Shown here one piece after another: positions 26,329-34,235 of a stretch of DNA of 64,000 nt (positions are counted from its first letter, which is position 1; each line of letters starts with the position of its first letter). This stretch comes from UBA3824 sp017541145. Its GTDB lineage: Bacteria > Bacteroidota > Bacteroidia > Bacteroidales > UBA3824. The stretch covers positions 62,001 to 126,000 of the forward strand of contig CAMVLO010000002.1 in the NCBI GenBank assembly GCA_947168365.1, in the 5' to 3' direction. The notes below the pieces were generated by a model. The model was given only the letters and a program-made list of their open reading frames with translations. It was not told the origin of the DNA and did no database searches. The position numbers were made by a program, and so were the translations under genes.

Positions 26329-27264
26329 ATGAAAAAGATTTTAACTTTATTAATAATTTGTTTGGCATATAACTCACTTTTGGGACAGGTTTCGCCATTA
26401 TCGTTGAAAGGTACCAAAATCGTGGATGATAAAGGTGACATTGTAAAACTTTATGGAATGAGTTTTTCTTGGCACAATTGGTGGGGAAAATATTATAATG
26501 CCAACTATACTTCGCAACTAAAAAACGATTGGAATTGCAATGTTGTGCGAGCTTCGATTGGAGTTGCAGAAAAAAACGACTGGATAAAAAATTCTTTTTA
26601 TGCTCAGCAATGCCTTGATAATGTTGTAACTGAGGCAATTAATCAAAATCTTTATGTGATTATCGATTTCCATTCGCACGAGCTGAAACTCAAAGAGGCA
26701 ATTCGATTTTTTGGAATTCAAGCGAAAAAATACGGTAAATATCCGAATGTGATTTTTGAAATTTTCAACGAACCGGTAAATCAAACTTGGCCTGAGTTGA
26801 AAAAATACGCTGAAGATGTATGCAAAGTTATCAGAAAATATTCCGACAATCTTATTTTGATGGGAACTCCTCAATGGAATCAGCAGTTGCTTATGGCTGT
26901 GGAAGATCCGATAAAAGGTTTTGACAATCTGATGTATACATTGCATTTCTATTCAGGAACTCACAAAGACGGATTGCGCCGAATTCTCAAAAAAGCCCTT
27001 GATGCCGGGTTGCCCGTTTTTGTATCAGAGTGTGGGGCGATGAGTGCCGATGGCAGAGGCGTTATCAACGAGTCTGAATTCAACATCTGGGTTGATTTGC
27101 TCGAAAAATACGATGTGCCAATTATACTTTGGTCTATTGCCGATAAGGAGGAAACTTGTTCAATTCTGAAACCTGATACAGATCCCGATGCACATATCGA
27201 CGATTCTGTTTTAACAGAATGGGGTTTGATGTGCAAAAAATTTATTTCAGAACACAACAAGTAA
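26329..27264 (+). CDS. Secreted glycoside hydrolase family 5 endoglucanase
   Basis: A 311-residue protein with a signal peptide (residues 1-20, cleavage after LLGQ) and a single GH5 domain of subfamily-2-like type. Visible landmarks are LKGTKIVDDKGDIVKLYGMS, SFSWHNWW, NVVRASIGV, VIIDFHSH, the acid/base Glu148 in FEIFNEPV, LHFYSGTH and the nucleophile Glu234 in VFVSECGA. It should cleave internal beta-1,4-glucan bonds by the retaining mechanism, in the periplasm or outside. There is no carbohydrate-binding module and no lipobox. It stands alone between a terminator and a terminator-like hairpin, not in a polysaccharide utilisation locus. Confidence 0.93.
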   Translation: MKKILTLLIICLAYNSLLGQVSPLSLKGTKIVDDKGDIVKLYGMSFSWHNWWGKYYNANYTSQLKNDWNCNVVRASIGVAEKNDWIKNSFYAQQCLDNVVTEAINQNLYVIIDFHSHELKLKEAIRFFGIQAKKYGKYPNVIFEIFNEPVNQTWPELKKYAEDVCKVIRKYSDNLILMGTPQWNQQLLMAVEDPIKGFDNLMYTLHFYSGTHKDGLRRILKKALDAGLPVFVSECGAMSADGRGVINESEFNIWVDLLEKYDVPIILWSIADKEETCSILKPDTDPDAHIDDSVLTEWGLMCKKFISEHNK

Positions 27265-27356
27265 AAAACGTATTATCTTTTTCTTAATTTTTATAAATTT
27301 AATTTACTATTTTAAGTTAATTAACAAATTTAGTCGGACTGTAAAAACTAAACCAT

Positions 27357-27386
27357 CCCCCTACGCTTTATTTTAGTGTAGGGGTT
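27357..27386 (+). terminator. Terminator-like hairpin after the GH5 gene
   Basis: CCCCTAC (27358-27364) pairs with GTAGGGG (27378-27384); only a short T tract follows, so termination may be weak. Confidence 0.5.
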
Positions 27387-27423
27387 TCCTGTTTTAATAT
27401 TTTTTTACAAAATAATAATCGTA

Positions 27424-27457
27424 TTTTTGTCAATGTAAAATAAAGTAACTATTTTTG
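27424..27457 (+). promoter_or_regulatory. Promoter of the frameshifted lipoprotein
   Basis: TTTTTG (27424-27429) is followed after 20 nt by TATTTTTG (27450-27457), matching both elements of the Bacteroidetes consensus. Confidence 0.6.
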
Positions 27458-27483
27458 CTAATCAGATAAAAAAGTTAAAAGAA

Positions 27484-27880
27484 TTGGTTTTCAGGTTTTT
27501 GATACTACTGTTTTTATTGCTTTCAACGTCTTGTAAAGATATTAAGCAAGACGTTGAAAATCAGTATGCCAGCACTTTTCAAAACGATGATACGGACTGC
27601 GATTTTTTGAAAATACGTGAGTTTATGTTTGACGGCGACCGTTACAACGACGTTGAAAAAACTTTACGAGGCGGTCGATTTCAGCGGAATGTTGGACATT
27701 CCTCACAATGCTGCAAACAAAATGATGCTGAAAATCCTTTACGCAACCGATTACAGCATTGCGTATTCTCAGTTGTACAAATTTTCTTCCGAGACTTACA
27801 ATTTTGAGCCTCAGACGAAAATCCGTATTCACAAAGACGCTGAATGTCAGAAAATCAACACGTTGGTAATTAGTTATTAG
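27484..27880 (+). pseudogene. Small lipoprotein gene interrupted by a single-base frameshift
   Basis: The first frame, from a TTG at 27484, encodes a lipoprotein signal with lipobox LSTSC and then an acidic stretch ending DGDRYNDVEK. The second frame continues the same apparent protein with LYEAVDFSGMLDIPHNAANK and ends KINTLVISY at 27880. The switch falls in an A6 run at about 27656-27661; removing one A joins the two frames into about 131 residues. It is either a real frameshift mutation, phase variation at a homopolymer, or a sequencing error. No family recognised. The promoter upstream looks intact, which favours a recent or artefactual lesion. Confidence 0.65.
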
Positions 27881-27887
27881 TGTTCTT

Positions 27888-27942
27888 TTGGAGTGCGGGC
27901 TTCCAGCCCGCTTTTTGGGCGGACGAGCCGTCCGCACTCCAA
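27888..27942. repeat. Palindromic intergenic element (REP/MITE-like)
   Basis: Outer stem TTGGAGTGCGG (27888-27898) with CCGCACTCCAA (27932-27942), 11 bp perfect. Inside are two further hairpins, GCGGGC-TTCCA-GCCCGC (27895-27911) and GGACG-AGC-CGTCC (27921-27933). It is GC-rich in an AT-rich surrounding and has no coding sense. It resembles dispersed palindromic elements of gut Bacteroidetes. Confidence 0.75.
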
Positions 27943-28031
27943 TTATTTATAATAGTTAACGCCCTATCAACCAATTCCAAAATTTTTCAAAAAAAACTTC
28001 AAAAAAATTTTTTTATTCCAAATAACGTCTC

Positions 28032-28039
28032 TATTTTTG
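28032..28039 (+). promoter_or_regulatory. -7 box of the ABC transporter operon
   Basis: TATTTTTG, a full TAnnTTTG match, 26 nt before the ATG at 28065. Confidence 0.55.
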
Positions 28040-28064
28040 CGGTGTACTAATACATTAATACACT

Positions 28065-28886
28065 ATGATTGTAATCAACGATTTAAAATTCAATTATGCA
28101 AAACACGAGGTGTTTGATAATTTGAGCCTTACTTTTAACGAAGGTAAAATTTACGGTCTTCTCGGTCTGAACGGCGCGGGAAAAAGTACTCTGCTTTATT
28201 TGATGTCGGGTTTGCTTTTCGCTGACAAAGGCAAAATTGAGTTCAACGGATACGACGTTACAAAACGTAACCCAAAAGCCTTGGCGGATATGTTTTTGGT
28301 GCCGGAAGAGTTTGAACTGCCGAGACTTACGTTTGAAAAATACGTAGAACTCAACGCGCCTTTTTATCCGAATTTCAGCCGCGAAACCTTTGAAAAATGT
28401 CTTCAAGGTTTCAACATGAGTGCCGACATCCGTCTCGACAAACTCTCAATGGGTCAGAAGAAAAAAGCGTTTATGTGTTTTGCCCTCGCCGCAAACACTT
28501 CGCTCCTGATTATGGACGAGCCGACCAACGGTCTTGACATTCCCTCAAAAAGTCAATTCCGACAAGTGGTTTCGTCGTGCATGAACGACAACCGCACAAT
28601 CGTAATTTCAACGCATCAAGTCCGTGATGTTGAGAACCTTATCGACCATATCACAATCATCAACGACAAAAAAGCCGTGTTTGATTACAGCGTTGCCGAC
28701 ATCACCGAAAAACTCTTTTTCACGACCGAAAAAACTGAAAATCCGCTTTTTACGCAAGAAGTTTTCGGCGGACAACTTTCGGTTTGCAAACGTCAAAACG
28801 AAAACGACGAAACTCCGCTCAACATCGAACTCCTTTTCAACGCGGTTTTGGCGGATTGCGGAAAAATCAATGAAGTGTTTAATTAA
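28065..28886 (+). CDS. ABC transporter ATP-binding protein
   Basis: A 273-residue ATPase with Walker A GLNGAGKST (34-42), signature LSMGQKKK (127-134), Walker B LLIMDEP (147-153) and the switch His in ISTHQVRD. The substitution of LSMGQ for LSGGQ is common in the YtrB/BcrA-like group. The C-terminal 70 residues are an accessory domain. It energises two following membrane proteins and is grouped with a YtrA-like regulator, the arrangement of bacitracin/lantibiotic or acetoin-type ABC exporters; the substrate is unknown. Confidence 0.92.
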   Translation: MIVINDLKFNYAKHEVFDNLSLTFNEGKIYGLLGLNGAGKSTLLYLMSGLLFADKGKIEFNGYDVTKRNPKALADMFLVPEEFELPRLTFEKYVELNAPFYPNFSRETFEKCLQGFNMSADIRLDKLSMGQKKKAFMCFALAANTSLLIMDEPTNGLDIPSKSQFRQVVSSCMNDNRTIVISTHQVRDVENLIDHITIINDKKAVFDYSVADITEKLFFTTEKTENPLFTQEVFGGQLSVCKRQNENDETPLNIELLFNAVLADCGKINEVFN

Positions 28887-28953
28887 CCACAGAAAACACA
28901 GAATACACGGAAAATTGAAAATAATTCTGTGATTTCCGTGTCTTCCGTGGTTC
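28885..28953. repeat. Imperfect inverted repeat built of CACRGAA units
   Basis: The left arm 28885-28912 (AACCACAGAAAACACAGAAT…) and right arm 28924-28951 (…TTCCGTGTCTTCCGTGGTT) pair over 28 bp with about six mismatches. The motif CAC(A/G)GAA recurs every 9-11 nt in both arms. It fills the whole gap between the ATPase and the first permease, within the operon, so the mRNA would carry this hairpin. A degenerate relative lies at 32267-32330. Confidence 0.7.
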
Positions 28954-28971
28954 AAAAAAATATAAAAAGTT

Positions 28972-29706
28972 ATGAATGAAGTATTTAGTTTTTTCAGACT
29001 TTCAAAACTGTTGAAATTACAGTTTAGACTTGCCGCCAAACCGCTGATTCTCTATGCGTCAGTTTCTCTTTTCTTTTATGTGCTGACTCTGTGGCTTATC
29101 GGAACGCAAAGCGGCAAAAGGATTTGGGAAGGTTTTTGGATTTTGACGTGCATAACAGGTACGGGCGGTGTGCTTTTGGTTTCAAGCGCGGTTTGCGCAA
29201 ATATCCGCAACAAAATCGCATTTCAAAACTTTAACCTTTTGCCAGCGTCAAACTTGGAAAAAATCTTGTCAAGAGTGCTGATTTGCAATATTTTACCGCT
29301 GACAATCTGGCTTGTGCTGTCGTTTTTGCTCCATTTTAACGATGACTTTGCTTTTAACCTCGGATTTGGAGAGCCAACCGTCGTGATTGTACATACTGTT
29401 ATGTTCTTTATTTTGGTGTGGCTTTCGTCGCTAAGCACGTTTTGGGGCGTGGTGTTCAGAAGGTTTGGATTTGTGGCTTTTGTTGTTACGACAACGCTCT
29501 TTATCGTGCTGATTGTTAACTGGTTGATAGAGGCAAATCTGATGTTTTTAGACCCGGTATTCCGCTTTATTTCAAATGATGCGACATACAAAAATTTGCT
29601 GCTTGTAACGGGGCTTTTTTTCGGCTTGTTAACGCTGATTAATTTAACGGCTGCGTATTTCGTATACCGCCGTAAAGAAATGAAACTCAAACTTTTAAAC
29701 TGGTAA
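28972..29706 (+). CDS. ABC transporter permease-like membrane protein 1
   Basis: A 244-residue hydrophobic protein with about six predicted membrane segments (near residues 25-45, 60-80, 100-125, 140-160, 165-190, 210-235) and a basic end (YRRKEMKLKLLNW). It has no recognisable soluble domain. Position directly after the ATPase and 5 nt before a second six-segment protein marks it as one half of a heterodimeric transporter. Sequence families in this class diverge fast, so the substrate cannot be named. Confidence 0.8.
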   Translation: MNEVFSFFRLSKLLKLQFRLAAKPLILYASVSLFFYVLTLWLIGTQSGKRIWEGFWILTCITGTGGVLLVSSAVCANIRNKIAFQNFNLLPASNLEKILSRVLICNILPLTIWLVLSFLLHFNDDFAFNLGFGEPTVVIVHTVMFFILVWLSSLSTFWGVVFRRFGFVAFVVTTTLFIVLIVNWLIEANLMFLDPVFRFISNDATYKNLLLVTGLFFGLLTLINLTAAYFVYRRKEMKLKLLNW

Positions 29707-29711
29707 AAATT

Positions 29712-30422
29712 ATGGAAGAATTTAATTTTAAAAGGTTTTGGAACGTTTTTCGGCTCGAACTCACCAAAATCAAAACAATATATATCGCGACGGCGGTTTT
29801 TATCCTCAGCGTCATCGTGTTATCTGACACGCTTTTGATGATTCCGCAGATTCAGAGAAACATAGTTTTAATGATTGCGAATGTGTCAAAAGGTTTGCTG
29901 TTTATCGGCGTGATTTATTCGAGCATGATGTTTGCCTATGCGGGCTGGAACAAAACCATGATTCCCGACCTTATGCAACCCGCTTTGCCTGCCGAAAAAT
30001 TCTGGGCAAAATTTTCAGTTTATTGGCTGATTCCTGCGCTGTTTGCGTTTTTTACCATTTGGATAACACCGCAAATGGAGTATGACGGCTCAGAGGTTTC
30101 CACATGGGAAGGTGCGCGGTTGTTGTTTTGTCTGTATCTCTGTTTTTCAGGCATTATGATTTTGGCGGGAGCAATTTTTTTCAAAAAAGCAGCCGGAAAA
30201 ATGCTTGGCGTTTTGGTCGGAATTATTATTTTTTCGACGATAATGCTCGCTAATTTCGGCAAAAATATTCCGAAGCCTGAATGGATACACCAATTCGCCA
30301 ACTATCTCGCGGCTGAAAGTTACAGAATTACAATTTTTCAACTCGCAGTCGGCTTTTTGGTCGTAACGGTTTGCACAGCAATCGCTTACAGAAGATTCAA
30401 ACGTTTAACTCTTAAACATTAA
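29712..30422 (+). CDS. ABC transporter permease-like membrane protein 2
   Basis: A 236-residue protein with about six membrane segments (for example near 25-45, 55-78, 98-118, 133-155, 160-180, 205-225). It starts 5 nt after permease 1 and ends 6 nt before the GntR-type gene. It presumably pairs with permease 1. The phrase QPALPAEKFWAKFSVYWLIP, between segments 2 and 3, is the coupling-helix-like part expected to touch the ATPase; that is inferred from position. Confidence 0.8.
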   Translation: MEEFNFKRFWNVFRLELTKIKTIYIATAVFILSVIVLSDTLLMIPQIQRNIVLMIANVSKGLLFIGVIYSSMMFAYAGWNKTMIPDLMQPALPAEKFWAKFSVYWLIPALFAFFTIWITPQMEYDGSEVSTWEGARLLFCLYLCFSGIMILAGAIFFKKAAGKMLGVLVGIIIFSTIMLANFGKNIPKPEWIHQFANYLAAESYRITIFQLAVGFLVVTVCTAIAYRRFKRLTLKH

Positions 30423-30428
30423 AAAATT

Positions 30429-30791
30429 ATGGATTTCAAAGAAAGCAGACCGATATATTTGCAGATTGCCGATAAAATCTGCGGCGAAATCTTAACCGGC
30501 AAATTCGCTGAAAATGAGCGTATTCCCTCGGTCAGAGAATATGCTTCCGGGTTGGAAGTAAACGCCAACACCGTAGTCCGCTCATACGATTTTTTGCAAA
30601 ACAAAGACATCATTTTCAACAAGCGCGGAATAGGATATTTTGTGGCGGAAGGTGCGGCGGAAAAAATCCTTCAAATGCGCAGAGAGATGTTTATGAATGA
30701 GCAACTTAAAGATTTTTTCAACGAAATCGACATCCTCAAAATCTCTATCAACGAAATTGTGGAACTGTATAATCAACGGAATAAATCATGA
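30429..30791 (+). CDS. YtrA-type GntR transcription regulator
   Basis: A 120-residue protein of the short GntR subfamily: winged helix-turn-helix (about 10-75, PIYLQIADKICGEILTGKF, IPSVREYASGLEVNANTVVR, KRGIGYFVAEGA) and only a short helical C-terminus, with no large ligand-binding domain. YtrA regulators normally repress the ABC operon that contains them. Here the gene is at the end of the permease genes rather than first, and its stop overlaps the start of a lipoprotein gene by 4 nt (ATGA), so the lipoprotein is translationally coupled to it. Confidence 0.9.
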   Translation: MDFKESRPIYLQIADKICGEILTGKFAENERIPSVREYASGLEVNANTVVRSYDFLQNKDIIFNKRGIGYFVAEGAAEKILQMRREMFMNEQLKDFFNEIDILKISINEIVELYNQRNKS

Positions 30792-32185
30792 AAAAGATAA
30801 TATTGTCGGTTGTAACGGCGGTGATGTTTGCCGCCTGCAACCCTTACGGCAGCGAAATACCTCGTTCTTTGGTCGGTAATTACATCAGTCTGAATGACAG
30901 AGGATGGAAACTCGGACTTTTTGAAGAGTTTGCGATTTATCAGAACGATTTTTGGAACTACAAATCAGTTTCGGACAATGAAATAGTTTTAACGAAAAAA
31001 AACGGAGAATCTGCAACGCTGAAATTTTCAAAATCAGAGTTTTCAAAAGTGGTTGAAACTGGCGAATGTAATTTCCCTGCTCTTGTTTTTAACGGTGATA
31101 CTATTGTAAATTTTGACATGCCGTCCAAGGCTTTTCTTTCGGGAATTTCACCGTGGTACAAAACGTTTTTTGAAAACATCGAGCCTGATACGTCGCAATT
31201 AAAAAAGCACGAATACAAAATCGACACGGCAGTCGTTAGGCTTTACATCAGAAACACGGCAAAAGGTATGATTGCATTTAAAAAACGGAAACAGAACCGC
31301 CTTCATGACTTTACTGTTTTAAATTATTTGGAAGAGAGATCAATTTCGGGTTTCCCGCTTGATTCTACAGAACATTATGGTTACCGTTACGAATTCAAAA
31401 TTCCGGTTACAGGCATTTCTGAACTGCCGTCATGCGAATTATGCGATTATCATCATCCACATTGGAATTATTGTTTCCCTTCAAACAAAAATCTTAATTT
31501 TATTGTTGAGCCGGGCGATACGCTGATGTTTTATGCTTTTGAAGATGATATTTCTTTTGTATCAAACAATGCAAGTGGCAAAATTGAATGTATGGGCGGC
31601 AACGCTCGTTTCAATGCAGAGAAAAACGCGACACTTGGATTGCAGGATGGTCCGTATCATCGTGAAATAAACTATAGTGACGGAACGAAAGAAACCTTCG
31701 ATCGAAACCTTGTGTTTGCCGAATCTGAAGTGCTTTTTTCTGATAAGTTTAAGAAAATATGGAACTTAAAATACGGAGACGGCGGTTCGTTATTAAGTGA
31801 GGACAAAATTTTTATGGCTGTCAATATGTTTGACAGCGTGAACAATACCATTATGGCGAGTGCCGATTCGTTACCTTCAACGGAGAAAAATCTTTCGCTT
31901 CATCCGGACTGGATTCTTTGTGAAAGCGATTCTGTTAATACTATCATAAATCCCGAATTTATAACTAAAGAAATGGGACTGAGTGCGGATTTTGTAGAGT
32001 TTTACAGACTTATGCACGCGGTACAGTTTTATGATGATTTTTCAGAACCGAAACCGTTTAAAGATTTTGAGTATCAAAATGTTATAAATAATCTTTCACG
32101 AGAGGATTACAAACGTTATTTGAACGATAAAATTAAACAGAAGGAAAGAACTTTGTATCATCAGAACTCGTTTTCCTATTTGTAA
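30788..32185 (+). CDS. Lipoprotein related to the downstream TlpA-like proteins but lacking the thioredoxin domain
   Basis: A 465-residue lipoprotein with signal peptide and lipobox FAAC (Cys17). The first 75 nt are almost identical to those of the gene at 32352 (one difference in about 74), and the N-terminal theme (GNY/GNW...FEEFA.....FW.YKSV) and the central EHYGYRYEFK segment match it. Unlike that protein it ends after the helical middle region and has no thioredoxin-like domain. It probably sits in the periplasm at a membrane. Coupled by ATGA to the GntR gene. Either a truncated paralog or a separate short form; the clean TAA and full coding frame argue for a maintained gene. Confidence 0.7.
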   Translation: MKKIILSVVTAVMFAACNPYGSEIPRSLVGNYISLNDRGWKLGLFEEFAIYQNDFWNYKSVSDNEIVLTKKNGESATLKFSKSEFSKVVETGECNFPALVFNGDTIVNFDMPSKAFLSGISPWYKTFFENIEPDTSQLKKHEYKIDTAVVRLYIRNTAKGMIAFKKRKQNRLHDFTVLNYLEERSISGFPLDSTEHYGYRYEFKIPVTGISELPSCELCDYHHPHWNYCFPSNKNLNFIVEPGDTLMFYAFEDDISFVSNNASGKIECMGGNARFNAEKNATLGLQDGPYHREINYSDGTKETFDRNLVFAESEVLFSDKFKKIWNLKYGDGGSLLSEDKIFMAVNMFDSVNNTIMASADSLPSTEKNLSLHPDWILCESDSVNTIINPEFITKEMGLSADFVEFYRLMHAVQFYDDFSEPKPFKDFEYQNVINNLSREDYKRYLNDKIKQKERTLYHQNSFSYL

Positions 32186-32266
32186 ACCGTTTTACTATTC
32201 GGTTGCATAGAAATAAGAAAAAATTTTACGGGCGTTTTTTGCTCGGAACTGTCTACATTTTTTTTA

Positions 32267-32330
32267 ACCACGAAAAGCACGGAGTACACAAAAAAGTAAA
32301 TTTTTCGGTTTTTCAGTGAATTTCGTTGTA
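32267..32330. repeat. Degenerate copy of the CACRGAA inverted repeat
   Basis: AACCACGAAAAGCACGGA starts at 32267 and recalls the left arm at 28885; a weak right arm with TTTCAGTGAATTTCGTTGT spans 32314-32332. It fills the gap before the lipoprotein gene at 32352. Confidence 0.45.
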
Positions 32331-32351
32331 AATTTTAAAAATTGTAAAATC

Positions 32352-34160
32352 ATGAAAAAGATAATATTGTCAGTTGTAACGGCGGTGATGTTTGCCGCCT
32401 GCAACCCTTACGGCAGCGAAATACCAAAACAACTCGTCGGAAACTGGATTAATGAACAAAACGGTAATTACGATTACGGTTTTTTTGAAGAATTTGCTGT
32501 CATAAAAAACGATTTTTGGAAATACAAATCCGTTACGGAAAAAGAAATCGTCTTGGAAAATAAAAACACACAAAAAACTTTGTCAGTCAATGTTTTAAGC
32601 GATTCAACGATAACTGTTGACGGCGAAAAATATTTCAAAATCATTTATCCCGAAGGCGTAGAAAACACTTCCCTGTTGGAAGTGAAAAAAATAGCCGATG
32701 TGTATTTGCAAAAAATGTCGTATTTCCCTGACGTTAAAGAAGATACATCAGATTTTGCGCCGTACGTTTACAACCGTTACGACTCTGCGACGGTAAACTA
32801 TTACGAAAGAAACACGGCTAAGGGTTTTAATTCGTTTTCAAGGCGGTTTCATTCTGGTAATCATACCAAATATTTGGACATCGTGAAAATGAACAACAAC
32901 GGTTTTCACGGCTGCGGGTCGCATATCATTGACACGACGGAGCATTACGGCGAAAGATATGTTTTCAGAGTTCCGACCGAGGGTGTCAGCGAAATTCATG
33001 ACGGCAATCTGCTTGAAAATTGGGGCGAAGTCATTTATTTGCCGTCAATTATCGAACCTGATGACACGCTGTCGTTTTTCCTTTCACGCGAGACTTTTGA
33101 TGTTTTCGGTTATAGAAACGAACATTACGTAATGGGCAACAATCAGAGGTTTTACCGCGAGCAGGATTTGTTTTTCAATTATCTTGTAAGTCAGAATATT
33201 AGAGAATACAACTATGGTAGAAGTGGTGAAATGGATCCAGATTCTACTTCTTATTATTACAGACGTTATAAAAGTTTTGTAGAGGATACAACGCTTTTGG
33301 CAAAATTTGTCGCGCAAAGCAAAATGCCGCTGTCAAAAAAATTTGTGCATTACAACAAAAATGTAACGCTTTACAAATTTGCTTCGGAGATTGTCGGATG
33401 CGAAGAGGCGGAAGATTTTTTCAAGCAAAATCCGCAACTTTTCAACGAACAGGAAGTTTTGCTGAGTTACTGGGGCGTTACCTTTGTGATGAAATATCTT
33501 AAAAATCAACGAGATACTATTGAAATTGTCCAAGATAATAACCCCTATATTATGTGTGTAGGCGGGTTTATCAATCCGAAAAAAGTAAAAGATTTGGGTT
33601 TCAGCGATGATTTTGTGGACTTGTTGAGGTTCGAGTTTTTTGATATTTATAAGGACAAAATGGGAGACGATTATGTGTATGCTTTTACAGATGAGGAAAA
33701 GCAGCATTTTCTTTCCAATGTCAAAAGCGAAAAATACCGCAAGGAAATGGAGTACTTTTTTGCCCAAACCGGCGATTCTGTTTTTGCGGATTTGATAAAG
33801 GATTACAAAGGCAAAGTTGTGCTGTTGGAATTTTTTGATGCGTTTGGTAAAGAAAGCCGGACAATGACTTTCGAGACAATAAAATTGGAAGACGAATTTT
33901 TAAGCAAGGACGTTGAATTTGTGTATATTGCGAGGGATTTTGGGACGGATTGGAAGGATTTTAGAAATAAAACCAAAGGACATCTTTTTCCGCTTCAAGA
34001 TTATAAGTTTATCGGCGTGCTTAATAAATTTCAAGCGTCAATGTATCTTCCGTTATATGTCATTGTCGGCAAAGACGGCGAGGTGAAAGATTTTCACACG
34101 GGATTCAAAGGCGCGGAATATTACAGGGAAAAATTTGAAGAAGAGTTGGGAAAAAATTGA
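32352..34160 (+). CDS. Lipoprotein with degenerate TlpA/thioredoxin-like domain
   Basis: A 602-residue lipoprotein (lipobox FAAC) with an N-terminal beta domain, a helical middle and a C-terminal thioredoxin-like domain (about 470-602). The ATG at 32352 is chosen because its peptide is the same as in the preceding paralog. At the active site, where the next paralog has WCGPC, this protein reads FGKES, so both redox cysteines are lost; the later cis-Pro region (LPLYVIVGKDG) and the end KDFHTGFKGAEYY are well kept. It cannot do thiol-disulfide exchange and may serve as a binding or structural relative. Confidence 0.8.
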   Translation: MKKIILSVVTAVMFAACNPYGSEIPKQLVGNWINEQNGNYDYGFFEEFAVIKNDFWKYKSVTEKEIVLENKNTQKTLSVNVLSDSTITVDGEKYFKIIYPEGVENTSLLEVKKIADVYLQKMSYFPDVKEDTSDFAPYVYNRYDSATVNYYERNTAKGFNSFSRRFHSGNHTKYLDIVKMNNNGFHGCGSHIIDTTEHYGERYVFRVPTEGVSEIHDGNLLENWGEVIYLPSIIEPDDTLSFFLSRETFDVFGYRNEHYVMGNNQRFYREQDLFFNYLVSQNIREYNYGRSGEMDPDSTSYYYRRYKSFVEDTTLLAKFVAQSKMPLSKKFVHYNKNVTLYKFASEIVGCEEAEDFFKQNPQLFNEQEVLLSYWGVTFVMKYLKNQRDTIEIVQDNNPYIMCVGGFINPKKVKDLGFSDDFVDLLRFEFFDIYKDKMGDDYVYAFTDEEKQHFLSNVKSEKYRKEMEYFFAQTGDSVFADLIKDYKGKVVLLEFFDAFGKESRTMTFETIKLEDEFLSKDVEFVYIARDFGTDWKDFRNKTKGHLFPLQDYKFIGVLNKFQASMYLPLYVIVGKDGEVKDFHTGFKGAEYYREKFEEELGKN

Positions 34161-34235
34161 TTTTTTTCTGTAATATTTTTGAAATTCTGTTGTCTAATAT
34201 GCGGAATATTCCAAAACACATAAATTATTAAAATA

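Noticed and set aside
27888..27942. Terminator of the frameshifted lipoprotein
   Set aside because: The nested stems lack a T-run after the outer stem and the composition fits a dispersed element better, although termination cannot be excluded.
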